Assembly: GCA_025765595.1 (NCBI GenBank)
Contig: JAIVFH010000391.1
Span: 1-22,981, forward strand
Direction of reading: 5' to 3'
Origin: Obelidium mucronatum
Lineage: Eukaryota; Chytridiomycota; Chytridiomycetes; Chytridiales; Chytriomycetaceae
DNA: 22,981 nucleotides
Position numbers and translations under genes: made by a program. This document shows positions 1 to 9,820 of the stretch, piece after piece. Under the pieces are notes generated by a model, which worked only from the letters and a program-made list of their open reading frames with translations, was not told the DNA's origin and ran no database searches. Each line of letters starts with the position of its first letter. The first letter of the stretch is position 1.

Positions 1-259
1 TGTCTTCTTCGACATGAACATATTCCTCTTTATCTGCGTCGGTATGCATCAAAAAAGATCTCCCAACACTCCTTACACGGTCTCCCAGAAGTGTGCTGAA
101 GGCCGGGAGATAGGCCGGCAAAAACTCCACATCTACATCACATTTGTCTGTGTGTTTGATAAGAATCCGGCGTGGAATTTCTGTGCTGCGTTTTGACGCA
201 TCGCAGGAAATCAGTCTGTGCGTGGAAAACCATCTGCCAATGTCCACTTTCCCATGTAA
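1..259 (-). pseudogene. Conserved C-terminal remainder of family member 1, beyond the in-frame stop
   Basis: Translating on in the same frame past the TAA at 260-262 gives an open stretch to the window edge. It contains EIPRRI and VEFLPAY, matching EVPRRI and IEFLPAY at the same place in members 2 and 3. The distance from the exon start to this motif is nearly the same as in the paralogues (53 versus 50 residues), so a missing intron is not needed to explain it. It may be an untranslated decayed end or real coding sequence; the window cuts it. Confidence 0.5.
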
Positions 260-981
260 TTAGGCGGCTTCCATCTGTTTGTTACAGGCAGGAAAGTTTC
301 GGATTTGGAGAAGACGGTTGTAGGACTAATAAAATAGAATTTTGATTGTTTTTTTTGAGCGGTGGTTCAAGAAGTGTGAAAATTGGGAGAAAAAAGAACT
401 CACGCCAAGGACATAGACAGCAGCTAGATAGCCAACTAGCGACAAACCGGCAGAGATGCACCACATGACAGTATGCATTGACTTTGTATGAACCATGAAA
501 AAGGTTGAGGTATGGATCATAAACAGAACAAATGCAATGGTTCGGGCAATGGGCATATAGTCCCGCAAGACTGAGAGAGCAGCGATTTTTTCATTCAGTA
601 GTTGCATGCGGCATTGATATTCGTAGTTTGAGATCTGTGGGGAATCAATGAATGGAATTTCTGATCAGTATTGCGACATTTTGCATTGGCAAATACACAA
701 CGCACCAAACCCTCCAGCTCATTCGGTCTTTGCTCTTCAAAGAAAGGGGCAGTGTATCTCAGTGACAGAGAGGCAACGACCACTGCCACTGGCACAAACA
801 CCGATCTTGCGTCTTCATGAACTTCTGTTGATCCAGAAGTGCTGTCAACTGCAACGTCCAGCGTAGTCTCGGTTTCAGAGCGAAAGCTGATATCGTCAGT
901 CGCTTCATCGGCAGCCTGAAGCAAATTTGTTCGACTCTCTGAATGCGGCAGGAAGTGCTTGGATTCAGTTGGTGTCCTCAT
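260..981 (-). CDS. Two-helix membrane protein family, member 1 (C-terminus cut by a stop)
   Basis: I do not recognise the family by name, but it is a diverged paralogue of the next two genes. Exons read 981-706, 634-404 and 325-260, joined in phase 0 by GT-AG introns of 71 and 78 nt, giving 190 aa. It shares with its neighbours the block ending in LEGL at the first exon junction, an NYxY motif just after it, RDYMP(I/L)xRT before the first hydrophobic helix, a second hydrophobic helix, and (S/A)Y(N/D)RL at the start of exon 3. The frame stops at TAA (plus 260-262) about 22 codons into exon 3, where the paralogues have over 90 codons. The same frame continues to position 1 with family-like sequence. 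So this is a recent nonsense mutation, a C-terminally shortened protein, or a model with an unseen intron. Confidence 0.55.
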
Positions 982-1135
982 TTTCTTTTTTTTCCTTCAC
1001 TTTTTTTGAAGAACGGCCAAGCCCCAATAATTGGCTACACACGCCGAAGAAGTTTGATTAAAAATGTATTATTAATAAACACAAACAACACAGAACTTAT
1101 TATTAGAATTGAATTAGAATGCAGATTTCTATAAC

Positions 1136-2084
1136 CTATAACATGGTTTTGTATGTCGGACACCGCCTGTCCAATCCGTCTATCATAGTCAGCACACAGG
1201 ACTCTGCTGAATACGCTGGTAGGAACTCAATGTCGCGTAGGCATTCAGGACGTGGAATGTATTCAATTTGGATTCTACGAGGCACTTCTGCAGCTTTCCT
1301 TGTCCACCGGACTGAAACCAAGGGTGGAGTATATGATTTCTGCGTCCGACTCCATTTTAACTGAATTGATTCATCTTGTTTGTTGAAATCGAGCAATATT
1401 GGCTCAATGAGGCGGTCGTAGGCCTGTTTTTTGATTGTAGATTTTAGACACCCGTCAAATAAGTCATCAGATAAGGGGAAAACAACTCACGAAGGATTTG
1501 TAATAAGTCCAAGCGACTAAACACAAAACCACCAAAGAGACGGTGAAGAAGGGACCTAGCGGACCTCCTGAAATTGCCCCGCCCATTTGAAGCATCACGA
1601 TGAAAAACAAGATCAAGAACCCAAGCAGCCCAGTTCGAACAAGGGGCATGTAGTCTCGAACCACTCGGAGACGGGACAGCGAGGCGTTAAGAGAATTGAT
1701 TCGATTGACATAGATGTAGTTTGGAAGCTACGGATAAATCAAATGTTGAGGTTTGATAAGATGCGTGAAATTCGGCAAAATCAAAGGCTGAAAACGTACC
1801 AAACCCTCAAGAACATCGGGCGCTTCATTGTTGAAAAATGACCCGTCTTTATTATCGTAGTCGAGCTGAAGGGTGACAAGAAGAGTAGGAGCGACCCTGG
1901 TGACTGATGGCTGGGTTTCTGCAAGGGTATTCGTGTCTACGTCATCACTCCCAAGTTGAGATTCTATCGGGATGCGAGTTGCAAATGCTTCGTCTATTTC
2001 TTCAATTATCGGAGTATTGGTGCATCTTGTGGAAGGTGATGGTGAGATATCTTGGACAGGCTCAAATCTGACGGGCGAGGTCAT
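1136..2084 (-). CDS. Two-helix membrane protein family, member 2
   Basis: Family not recognised. Exons 2084-1800, 1727-1491 and 1423-1136 join in phase 0 (introns 72 and 67 nt; donors GTACGT and GTGAGT, acceptors TAG and CAG) to give 269 aa. The first ~60 residues are Ser/Thr/acidic and probably disordered; a short conserved beta-like block follows, ending LEGL. Residues about 126-143 and 154-171 are hydrophobic helices separated by a Gly/Pro turn, preceded by RDYMPLVR. A soluble ~95-residue tail has AYDRL, a Trp-rich stretch, EVPRRIQIEY and EFLPAYS. The membrane hairpin with short loop and soluble tail resembles Spo7/NEP1-R1, regulatory partners of the Nem1 phosphatase, including an FFT(V/I)S string at the second helix; this is architecture-level resemblance only. 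The next gene is its close tandem copy. Confidence 0.75.
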
Positions 2085-2276
2085 TCAATTTTTGGATTAA
2101 TTGTCCCACGCAAAAACAAAGAACACACTTTGTGGCTGATCTTGAACCATAGTTGTAGACGTTTTTCAACGTCTTCACACGTTTTCTTCAGCTGTTCAGA
2201 ATTGTTTTGAAACTTCTACTTTACTAGTATCCAGGGCGCACTGAACGTAGTTGTGTCAAAAAGTTGAATATTAATT

Positions 2277-2328
2277 TTATCGATGCACATATGAGATCTA
2301 ATCTTATCAATGCACATATGAGATCAAA
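2277..2328. repeat. Short direct repeat at the 3' end of family member 3
   Basis: Two copies of a 25-nt unit containing TGCACATATGAGATC lie at 2277-2301 and 2304-2328 (period 27 nt), differing at two positions. The right copy holds the stop codon of the minus-strand gene (TGA, plus 2324-2326), so the left copy is a duplication of the gene's last bases placed in its 3' UTR. Confidence 0.85.
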
Positions 2329-3267
2329 TTGTTTTGTATGTCGGAGAGCGATCCAATCCGTCTTGTATAATCACACATGTCTCTGTCGAATACGCTGGCA
2401 GAAACTCCATTTGACGCAGGCTTTCAGGATGTGGGGTGTATTCAATTTGTATTCTACGAGGCACTTCTGTAGCTTTTCTTGTCCATTGGAATGAAATCAA
2501 GGGCTGACTATATGAACTTTGAGTTTGGCTCCATTTTAACTGAATTGGATCATCCTGTTGATTGAAACCGAGCAATATTGGCTCAATGAGGCGATCGTAT
2601 GCCTATTTTTTGTTTGATGTTCAGACAATGTTCAGAAGCAATTAATTATATAACTCACGAAGGATTGGTAATAAGACCAAACAATCAAGCCCAGAGCTAC
2701 TAATAAAACTGTGAAAAAGGGAGCTAACGCCCCGCCCGGAATGGTCCCGCCCATTTGTAGCATCATGATGAAAAACACAACCAAGAACCCAAGCAGCCCA
2801 GTTCGAACCAGGGGCATGTAGTCACGTATCAAACAAAGGCGGGAAAGTGATTCGTTCATAGAATTGATTCGATCGACATAGATGTAGTTTGGAAGCTATG
2901 ATGAATCAAAAGTTAAATTGTGAAGATGTGGTGAAATTCGGCCACAGAAAAAATCCAAGAGACCCACCAAGCCCTCAAGAACATCGGGAGTTTGATTGCT
3001 GAAAAATGAACCGTCAGTATTATCGTAGTTGAGCTCAAGCGTAACGAGAAGTGTCGGAGCGATTCTCGTGACTGATGGCGGAGTATCAGCAAGGGTATTC
3101 ATCTCTGCTTCATCACTGCCAAGTTGAGATTCTATCGGGATGCAACTTTCTATCGGGTTGCATCTTGAAGGCGGTTCTTCTATCGCTCCAATCACTGGAG
3201 TATCGGTACATCTTGTAGAGGGCGATGGCGAGATATCTTGGTCGGACTCAAGTGTGAAAGAAAGCAT
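2324..3267 (-). CDS. Two-helix membrane protein family, member 3
   Basis: Tandem paralogue of the preceding gene with the same exon layout: 3267-2968, 2895-2659 and 2602-2324, phase 0, introns 72 and 56 nt, 271 aa. Exon 2 is exactly 237 nt in both. The first ATG of the open frame is at 3267; the upstream extension begins with GTG and is not a start. Predicted helices lie at about 131-148 and 159-176. The hairpin and tail are strongly conserved with member 2 (RDYMPLVRTGLLGF, EVPRRIQIEY, EFLPAYS), while the N-terminal ~60 residues differ by insertions, as expected for a disordered region. The stop codon lies inside the second copy of a 25-nt direct repeat. Function unknown. Confidence 0.77.
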
Positions 3268-3418
3268 GTCTGGTAAAAAAAACACTTCGACGTTTCTTCT
3301 ATTTTTTAGAGTGGCGGGCCGAACACTCTTTTTTTCTTAAAATTCGGAGCTACACCAACCACGATTCTCCAGCTTTGACTAAATACTTAAGAAATCGCGA
3401 CTCTTTGGTTTTATTGCT

Positions 3419-4394
3419 TCAAAACACAATTGAGGAAACCAGCAACCGTTGTGCCCGCCTCCTTCTTTCGAGATTTCTCTTGCGTACCAAAACAATTGAG
3501 ATTCCTACAAAAATACAAATGCAAGCTAGTACAATCGCTGTAACAGCCCCGATACTAAGTCCGGCAGAAGTTTGAGTTGTGGCTGAGCCGCCATTTCCAC
3601 TTGGCGTCAGTGGCAAGTTGTGGCTGTCACTTCCTCCACCAGAAGAAGTTGAAATTGGATTGTTCCCTGATGGACTTCCAACCACTTGTGAGCCACTCGG
3701 CGCTGAAGTGGATGCAGTAGATCTATTTGACACGAGTCCAAACACGTCAATCTGAATACAGCCACCGATCAATATCACGGAAAAACAAGAGTTAAGTAAT
3801 CTTAATTCCAAAGTTGTTAAGTTTCTGGAGGAACCTCACCTCATTCACATTCATTTGACATACAGCATCTGGAAACTCTTTTGGAACACTCATACTCCAT
3901 GTGAAAGTCACTCCCGTGATATTTCGCAATGCTTCAGTATCAGTGTTGGGGATCTTTGAGGTATCAAAAGTGCAGGTGTCCAATCGTCCTTCGCCAAACA
4001 GGGTCTTTGCGACAATACTGTCCGCTGAGCTTGAGCAATTTGCATATTCAAGAACAGAGTAGGAAATAGTGGTGTTGTTGGCCGAGGGCAAGACTCCCCG
4101 TGCTGATGTTTGTGACGTGAACTGCAGTCTCACCAGCGTTCCACTAAAGGTGTGGCCAAGAGCTCCATAGTCAATGTTAAAGCCTGAAATGTCAAAAGAT
4201 CCAAAGTTTGACCAATCAGCCGTGAGCCACTGGTTCGCACAGCTGCGGTCAGCAACAGTCTGCCAATAGACAAGCGATCCATCGATGGCCAGTTTGTTGG
4301 GATCGCACTTATTATCAGAGCAAGGCCCTGTGCCGTCCGTGGATGAAGCAGTGAGAGTTGAATGCGATATCAGGTTGACGGGAAGGGAGGCCAT
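3419..4394 (-). CDS. Discoidin/galactose-binding-like single-pass membrane protein
   Basis: Two exons, 4394-3840 and 3751-3419, joined in phase 0 over an 88-nt intron (GTGAGG...TTCAG), give 295 aa. Residues 1-190 look like an F5/8 type C (discoidin-like) beta-sandwich: an N-terminal NLISHSTLTASST stretch, then KLAIDGS, a YWQT string, and NVNEIDVFG closing the domain across the intron. Several cysteines and NxS/T sites suggest an extracellular location. A Ser/Gly/Pro-rich stalk follows, then one membrane helix at about 254-274 and a short basic tail (KRNLERRRR). This is a type I surface-receptor or adhesin layout, but no signal peptide follows the chosen ATG, and an in-frame stop lies about 11 codons upstream, so a 5' exon may be missing. 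The ligand cannot be inferred. Confidence 0.65.
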
Positions 4395-4561
4395 AAATCT
4401 TGCGGCTTTTTTGATGTTATTTTAGAGACGTGAAGTATTTACAGGATAATGGATTATTATTCAAAAGCCCATTGCTTATTTCCTCGCAAAACCCCCCGAA
4501 GTATATAAATCACACGCAGAGGAGTATAAAATAAAATAGAACCTCAACCAACACAAGCCCT

Positions 4562-6514
4562 CTACTGACGGTTACGTTGTCTTGGAGCAGCACGAATAAT
4601 ATCATCAACTCTCAAAATCATTTCCGCGGCTTCACTGGCACTCAATAGAACTTGTCTCTTCAATTTAAATGACTCAGTGATTCCCAAGGCCTTGACATCA
4701 GCAACTTGGCCGTTGTACATATCAAGTCCGGATGTGCTCTTGCCTTCGTTGTGACGCGCCCGCAGTTGTGTCACAAGGTCGGAGGAATCGTAACCGGCAT
4801 TATCAGCAAGAATTGTAGGGAGCTAGGACGAAAGTTACAAAAAATAAAAAATAAAAACCGAACAAGGGGCAACAAACCTGTCTCAACGCACGAGCAAATC
4901 CTTCGACTGCCATAGCCTTTTTGCCTTCGGTTGTTCGGGCAACATCATCAACTGCCTTCGCCATCAAACACTCGCTACATCCTCCACCCAGAACGGTCCG
5001 TGGCTCGGCGACAGTTTGAGACAAGACACAAAGGGCATCATGCAAACTACGCTCAGCCTCGTCAAGCAGCTGGTGAGTGGCTCCTCGCAGGACAACAGTG
5101 CAGGCCTCTCCCGCCGCAACTCCACTGAACTTAATGAGACGGTCTTCTCCAATAATCACCTCCTCAATCAACTTGCAGGATCCAAGTTTTACCAACTCTG
5201 GGTGGTCAAAGGTAGATGCAATCTCTCCTCCCAACACAAGTGCAAGACGCTCAATACCAACAAAGTCCGCGTGTTCAATAGCAGTGATTCCAGAGTCGGC
5301 AAAGAGTTGTTCGGGCCAGTTGTAAATCAATTGACGGTTAATGAAACTAGAAAAGTAGTCGATTAGATTAAAGGACGTGAAATAAAACTCTATATGTCGT
5401 ACCAGTTGATTCCGTGACCCTTAATCTTTTCAACCTTTTCCTTCATTTTGTCCTTTTCTGCACGCTCCAACTCAGCAAGCTTTCCAGTGGCGTCGACACG
5501 GACGCGGGCACCAAAGATCTTGATCTTGTCCGTGTCCATTGCTATATTCAAGATAAGAAGTACGACACGACGACATCAAGTACACTACTTACGAGTATTG
5601 GCAATCAGGATCTTGGCGTTCTCGATTCTCTTTGGCTGGTTGACACCAATCTTCTTGTCAAGAATGAAACCTTCATCCAAGTAAGAATCCATCAACTTTC
5701 CACCAATCTTCTTAATGATTTGAATGTGCTCCAAAGAAGTTGATCCCTTCAAACGCAGCACGGCATCAACGGCCAAGTTCGCAAAGTATTCCTTGTCCTG
5801 AGAAAGAACCTTTGAAGATAGGGTAGTCTTGGCAATGTTGATAAGATCCTTGCGGAAAAGAGCCTCGTTCTTTCCATTGTCAACTGCAGATGCTTCAAGT
5901 GCTTTGAGTGCGGCAGCAGAAGCAATACGGTATCCTTCCACGACGGTTTGCGGGTGGATCTTCTGGTTAATCAGGCGTTCCGCTTCACGTAGCAATTCAG
6001 CAGCAAGAACACAGACTGAGGTTGTTCCATCGCCAACTTCATCGTCCTGCACTTTGGAGATATTAACTAGCACCTTTGCAGCAGCGTTGTCCAGAGCAAT
6101 TGATTTAAGGATTGTTGCGCCATCGTTAGTGACAGTGATGCTTCCATCGGTCAAAGACTGAAGAACTTTGTCCTGTGGAATGTGGTTTTCTGTCAGGGGG
6201 TGGAAGCCAAAAAACACGCTCGTTCGAAGTAAACAACGTACCATTCCCTTTGGTCCGAGGGTACTCTTGACCAAATCACCAACGGCAATAGCTCCAACGA
6301 AAGATGCCTTTGGATTAACAGTGGTTGCTTTTAGGTGAGTTTGGGAACCAAGCAAAACCAAGACGCAAGAAAGCCTCACCAATCGGGCATGTTCTGCTCG
6401 CTCTTCGCTTCCTCCTTCCGAAAAGATGTTTACAGGTCCAAGTCCAGACTGTGAGTGGAAGTGTTTCAGTTGATTGCTGTGATGAACGCCTGAAAGCAAT
6501 CACACACTCACCAT
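4562..6514 (-). CDS. CCT2: T-complex protein 1 subunit beta (CCT2 chaperonin subunit)
   Basis: Cytosolic group II chaperonin subunit; eight paralogous subunits per ring fold actin, tubulin and other substrates using ATP. Seven coding exons: 6514-6512, 6448-6380, 6307-6242, 6172-5593, 5541-5403, 5346-4878, 4822-4562 (introns 51-72 nt, all GT-AG and phase-consistent), 528 aa against about 535 in animals. The beta subunit is recognised by PVNIF near the N-terminus, [14 protein letters not shown] at 93-97 (nucleotide binding), [46 protein letters not shown] and GLDM. The N-terminus matches only if the initiator ATG (plus 6512-6514) is a one-codon exon followed directly by GTGAGT; the alternative upstream frame opens with TTG. 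It is the best anchored gene in the window. Confidence 0.95.
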
Positions 6515-6920
6515 TTATAACGTATATGCAAGTAGCTGATGCTGTATAGATTATTGCAATTAATATTGGTTTAACGACGCAAGTAGTGTGGATGAATTTG
6601 GCGACACGTACGAAAAGGAGTTTTTCTTGGTGATTTTTGCTTTCCTTTTCCACCCTTTTTGTCAAACTCAAGTGAATCCAAGCAGACTTTGTCGAAATAT
6701 TTTCTAGCCTTTCTAGCTCGTCTTTTCATGTTCAGCCTATTTTGGCCAAGTTGAATGGCATAAATATAGGTTTCGTGGCATTTCAGTTTTGTATAATTAT
6801 AGATAATTATGGTATAAAGGTACATCTTGAACATTCGTGGTATATTCGCCGGATATGTGATAAAGTTGGAATACAGATATGCAGCGCAATTGTGGAGCGG
6901 GTCGTAAAAATCATTTCCAA
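6515..6920. promoter_or_regulatory. Divergent intergenic region between CCT2 and the CFEM gene
   Basis: About 400 bp, AT-rich, separating the start codons of CCT2 (minus) and the CFEM protein (plus), so it must hold both 5' regions. I see no convincing promoter motif. A 52-codon basic ORF on the minus strand (6571-6729) is probably chance. Confidence 0.4.
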
Positions 6921-7605
6921 ATGTCTCTGCCTCGACTGATCTTGGTTCTTCTCACACTGCCAACGCTTATGCTGGCTTCATCTATTCGAAAGTCAGACAA
7001 GGCATTGTCATTCACTGCACTGCTGACTGTTATGCCACAATGCGGGCAATCCTGCTTCACCAGAGTTCGTCATTAAAGCCTTGAAGTTCAAATGCAAGCG
7101 CTAATAGTTCTTTCTGCATTAGCTACTTGGGCCATTTGCCGCCCTATTTGGCAGTTCTCTTTGCGATAGTCTCACTTCGGATTTGGTTCTCATCAATTCT
7201 TGTGTTGCTAAAACTTGTACTTCCGCCATTGATTATGATCGAATGCAAGTTGCTGTATGTATCCATCGTATTCAAATCATTGTTTTTGCAAGTATGCTCA
7301 TTCTGCGGCATATTCAGATTCAACTCATTCCTACGTTTTGTGATTCGTTGACCGGTGGTAATTCAGGAACTTCAAAGGAGGCCTCTAATGACGGAGAAAC
7401 ATTGGTAGAAAATGCCAATACAGTACCTTTTGTTCCGCCCGCAAAGAAAGATTACACGTATACGGAGGATATTGGGAAGCGAAGGGATGGAACAGCGATA
7501 TCAACAAACACGAAATTGCTGCTGGCAAGTGGTTCCATGGGATTGGCAGCGACTGGCGTCTTTGCACTGGCAACTCTAGTTTCTATTCTTGCTGGAACGC
7601 TCTGA
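6921..7605 (+). CDS. CFEM-like secreted, probably GPI-anchored surface protein
   Basis: Three exons, 6921-7064, 7123-7254 and 7318-7605 (introns 58 and 63 nt, phase 0), give 187 aa. Residues 1-20 are a signal peptide. The pattern MPQCGQSC at 38-45, then Cys 62, 75, 80 and 100, with SCVAKTC and a downstream acidic-Tyr stretch, follows the fungal CFEM domain (cysteine-rich, often surface-exposed, some haem-binding), with six of the usual eight cysteines. A Ser/Thr/Lys-rich linker follows, then a hydrophobic C-terminus (about 165-187) after a small-residue stretch, as in GPI signals. The start at 6921 is chosen because the signal peptide begins there. The second intron (GTATGT...TTCAG) is a multiple of three with no stop, so retention would keep the frame but insert hydrophobic residues into the Cys domain. 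Confidence 0.68.
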
Positions 7606-7716
7606 ACCTCGAATTGTTCTTTTTTTTTTTCTTTCATACGTTTTATGTTTTGCATATTTTTTTTCTGTGTTGCACGCTAGCTCAAGTTTTATTTGTCGCA
7701 TTGTATCGTTTGTAAT

Positions 7717-7722
7717 AATAAA
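7717..7722 (+). terminator. Possible poly(A) signal of the CFEM gene
   Basis: AATAAA about 112 nt after the CFEM stop codon in AT-rich sequence. Only the hexamer and its position support it. Confidence 0.35.
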
Positions 7723-7949
7723 TATATCATAATCGGCGTTGCGTGTGGGTGCGATAGCATCGGTGACAAAAAGAAACTAATCACCCAAGAACACCACATA
7801 TAACAATAAGTCGTCCTATCGCCACCAAAATTGATGCACGTGCCGCTGACATCCCCTTTGATTCCAGACAATTCGCAGCCAGCGTGGGTGCATCTGCACC
7901 ATTCCGTGCTCCTGCTCATTTGCCATGTTTAAAGTGCCACTTCGTCTGC

Positions 7950-7951
<2 letters not shown>

Positions 7952-7981
<30 letters not shown>
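7952..7981. repeat. Poly(C) homopolymer, 30 nt
   Basis: Thirty consecutive C in the convergent intergenic region. The length is probably not exact because such runs are poorly sequenced, and an assembly join at this point is possible. Confidence 0.9.
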
Positions 7982-8007
7982 ATTTTAGATGTCAATACTA
8001 CCTTTTT

Positions 8008-8222
8008 TTATTGAAGCCTCAGAAACTTTAAAAAATGTGGAGAATTATACAAAATAGGATGCAAAACAATAAAAGTAAGAAACCCAGTAAAAGAAGCCAA
8101 CCGGGTCTGAATCGTGGCTGAATTAAACCTCTTGAAGTATGATTTTCCTGGGAAATCAGGCCATGAAGGTATTTGCGAGGAATAATGCCTCTTCTATACA
8201 GTTTTTTAAGTAAAACCAAAAC

Positions 8223-8258
<36 letters not shown>

Positions 8259-9696
8259 GGTGGATCTTAGGGATAGGCCTCTTACCAAAACGGAAAACAA
8301 GTTTCGAAAGTCAGTGTATCGTTTCTCTAAAGACAGGGAGACTGTTTCTTCGTTTCCAATGTTGGGTATATTGATTCGGAGAAGCTAATACCATGCCATG
8401 AAAAAAAAAACACCCAGTTGATTTTAAAACTGTGACTGCTAATAAAACCCACAAAAAAAAATTACTCACGGAAACACGAACAGTATAGAGAATACACCCA
8501 AACTCAACATGATACTTTGGATCCGAAATAGCCACGTATATCCCATTCCGATAAAATGCAGAGGGTATCGGAGGTGTCAAGACGGAATTCAAAGGTGGAG
8601 ATTGATGCTGATGGCCAAGAGCTAATACTTGCTGTTCTGGTAATGGCAAGGCCCCGTAACCGTGTCCTGACACTGCTGCAGAAGACACCAGAATCCGAGG
8701 CGGCGGGTCTTGCGATGGAACAGGTAAAAAGAAACCTTCGATTGTTTCCAATACTTGGGAAATCCAGGTGGGGGATTTAGTCCTCACAAGAACTGCTCAA
8801 AAAAAAAAAAAAAAGGTCAAATGATAAACATAAACAACAAAATACACAATACCATCTTCAGTTTCCTCATCATCCATATCCAAATCACTCGCACTACTAT
8901 TATTACTCCCATTTTGACTCGGCCTACTACTTCCAGCCCTCGACGACAGTTCTGTAACATGATCCATAATTTCCCCATTGACATTCGAGACATGAAATAA
9001 TTCCTGCTGAGACCAAGATATCCTCCGATCAATTTTGTTGCTGTTATTATTGTTGCTGTTATTGTGGCCGTTGGATTCCTTGTACGGCAACAAGAACGGC
9101 TCAATCAGGATATCTTCATGTGGGGGAGCGTGAAAAAAAGCTGGTTTATCCGAGAAACTCGTAGAACAGCATGAAGAGACACTGGAGACTGGACTTGCAG
9201 GTGGTGGAGTATTATGCGTGCTGATTGGCAGTAGTGGAGAGTCGGATGACGGATTCTCTGGTTCTTCGGATATAGACCGGATAGAGGAGGGGAAAGGGGC
9301 GGTCGTTGTTGTAGGGCCAGATGCGTTTACTGAAGAGTGTAAAATCAAGTTGAGAATGGAGGAGGAAAGCGACCTTCGCTTTAGTGTTTTGGGCGGTGGC
9401 AGTAGTTCTTGGGTGGGTTTTGGTGAGTGCGTGCCTCTGGAAGAAGCAAGATGTGTGGAACTGTTGGTACTAGAAGTTGAGGCAATTGTTTGGTGGCTTT
9501 GGCGCCGAGACACTAGCGGCTGGGATCTGAAAGCAGGCTGGGGAGCAAGGTATGACTCAAACTGCCTGATTGCCTCTGCCACTGGAGTAGTCCGGCCCCC
9601 TTCTTCAATGCCCCTTCGTGCACTGTCTGTTAGCCACGATTCGATCTTGAAGCTGGAAGCCTCGCTGACGTCTGACGACGTATCGGGCCCAAGCAT
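8008..9696 (-). CDS. PX-domain phosphoinositide-binding protein with long disordered N-terminus
   Basis: Exons 9696-8853, 8792-8470, 8384-8286 and 8193-8008 (introns 60, 85 and 92 nt; phases 1, 0, 0) give 483 aa. The first ~300 residues are Ser/Pro/Asn-rich low-complexity sequence with a poly-Asn patch and an acidic end. The C-terminal ~125 residues form a PX domain: VAISDP and CILYTVRV strands, RYTDF at about 411-415 (the basic-Tyr phosphoinositide site), PDFPGKSYF as the Pro-rich loop, then ATIQTRLASF and the final helix with LHPILYNSPHFLKFL. PX domains usually bind PI3P on endosomal membranes. The protein ends right after the domain, so it is not a sorting nexin with a BAR region. Introns 1 and 3 contain runs of 16 and 33 A (plus strand). 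An in-frame ATG at 9744 would add 16 residues encoded in duplicated flank; 9696 is preferred. Confidence 0.77.
8224..8256. repeat. Poly(A) run inside PX intron 3
   Basis: Thirty-three consecutive A on the plus strand, a T tract in the transcript, within the third intron of the PX gene. A second run of 16 A (8799-8814) sits next to the acceptor of intron 1 as a polypyrimidine tract. Confidence 0.9.
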
Positions 9697-9820
9697 GGAA
9701 AATTGTGAATAATCGGAGAATTTCAGGAGAATTGTTGAACACATGCTTTTTTTTGAATAGTACCCCCCCCTCCAACGTATGTACAAAAAAAGTTAAAAAT
9801 AATACAACCAGATGAAAAAA

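Larger units (their letters stand above)
7606..8007. other. Convergent 3' intergenic region with a 30-C homopolymer
   Basis: Lies between the stops of the CFEM gene (plus) and the PX gene (minus). It holds a T-rich stretch after the CFEM stop, an AATAAA at 7717-7722 that could serve as poly(A) signal, and an uninterrupted run of 30 C at 7952-7981. A 76-codon Cys-rich minus-strand ORF (7689-7919) is not supported by anything else. Confidence 0.6.

Noticed and set aside
3268..3285. Upstream start for family member 3
   Set aside because: The codon at 3285 is GTG; the first ATG is at 3267.
4501..4535. TATATAAA and TATAAAATA motifs on the plus strand
   Set aside because: No plus-strand gene follows; both neighbouring genes are on the minus strand and the region is simply AT-rich.
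6571..6729. Basic 52-codon ORF on the minus strand upstream of CCT2
   Set aside because: Lys/Arg-rich with no recognisable family, in the region expected to hold the CCT2 promoter and leader; chance ORF more likely.
8311..8469. C-terminal extension of PX exon 2 read straight through
   Set aside because: It is intron sequence plus exon 3 in the wrong frame; splicing restores RYTDF and the PX fold.
9218..9712. 164-codon plus-strand ORF opposite the PX gene
   Set aside because: Shadow of the Ser/Pro-rich low-complexity exon on the other strand; no domain and no splice support.
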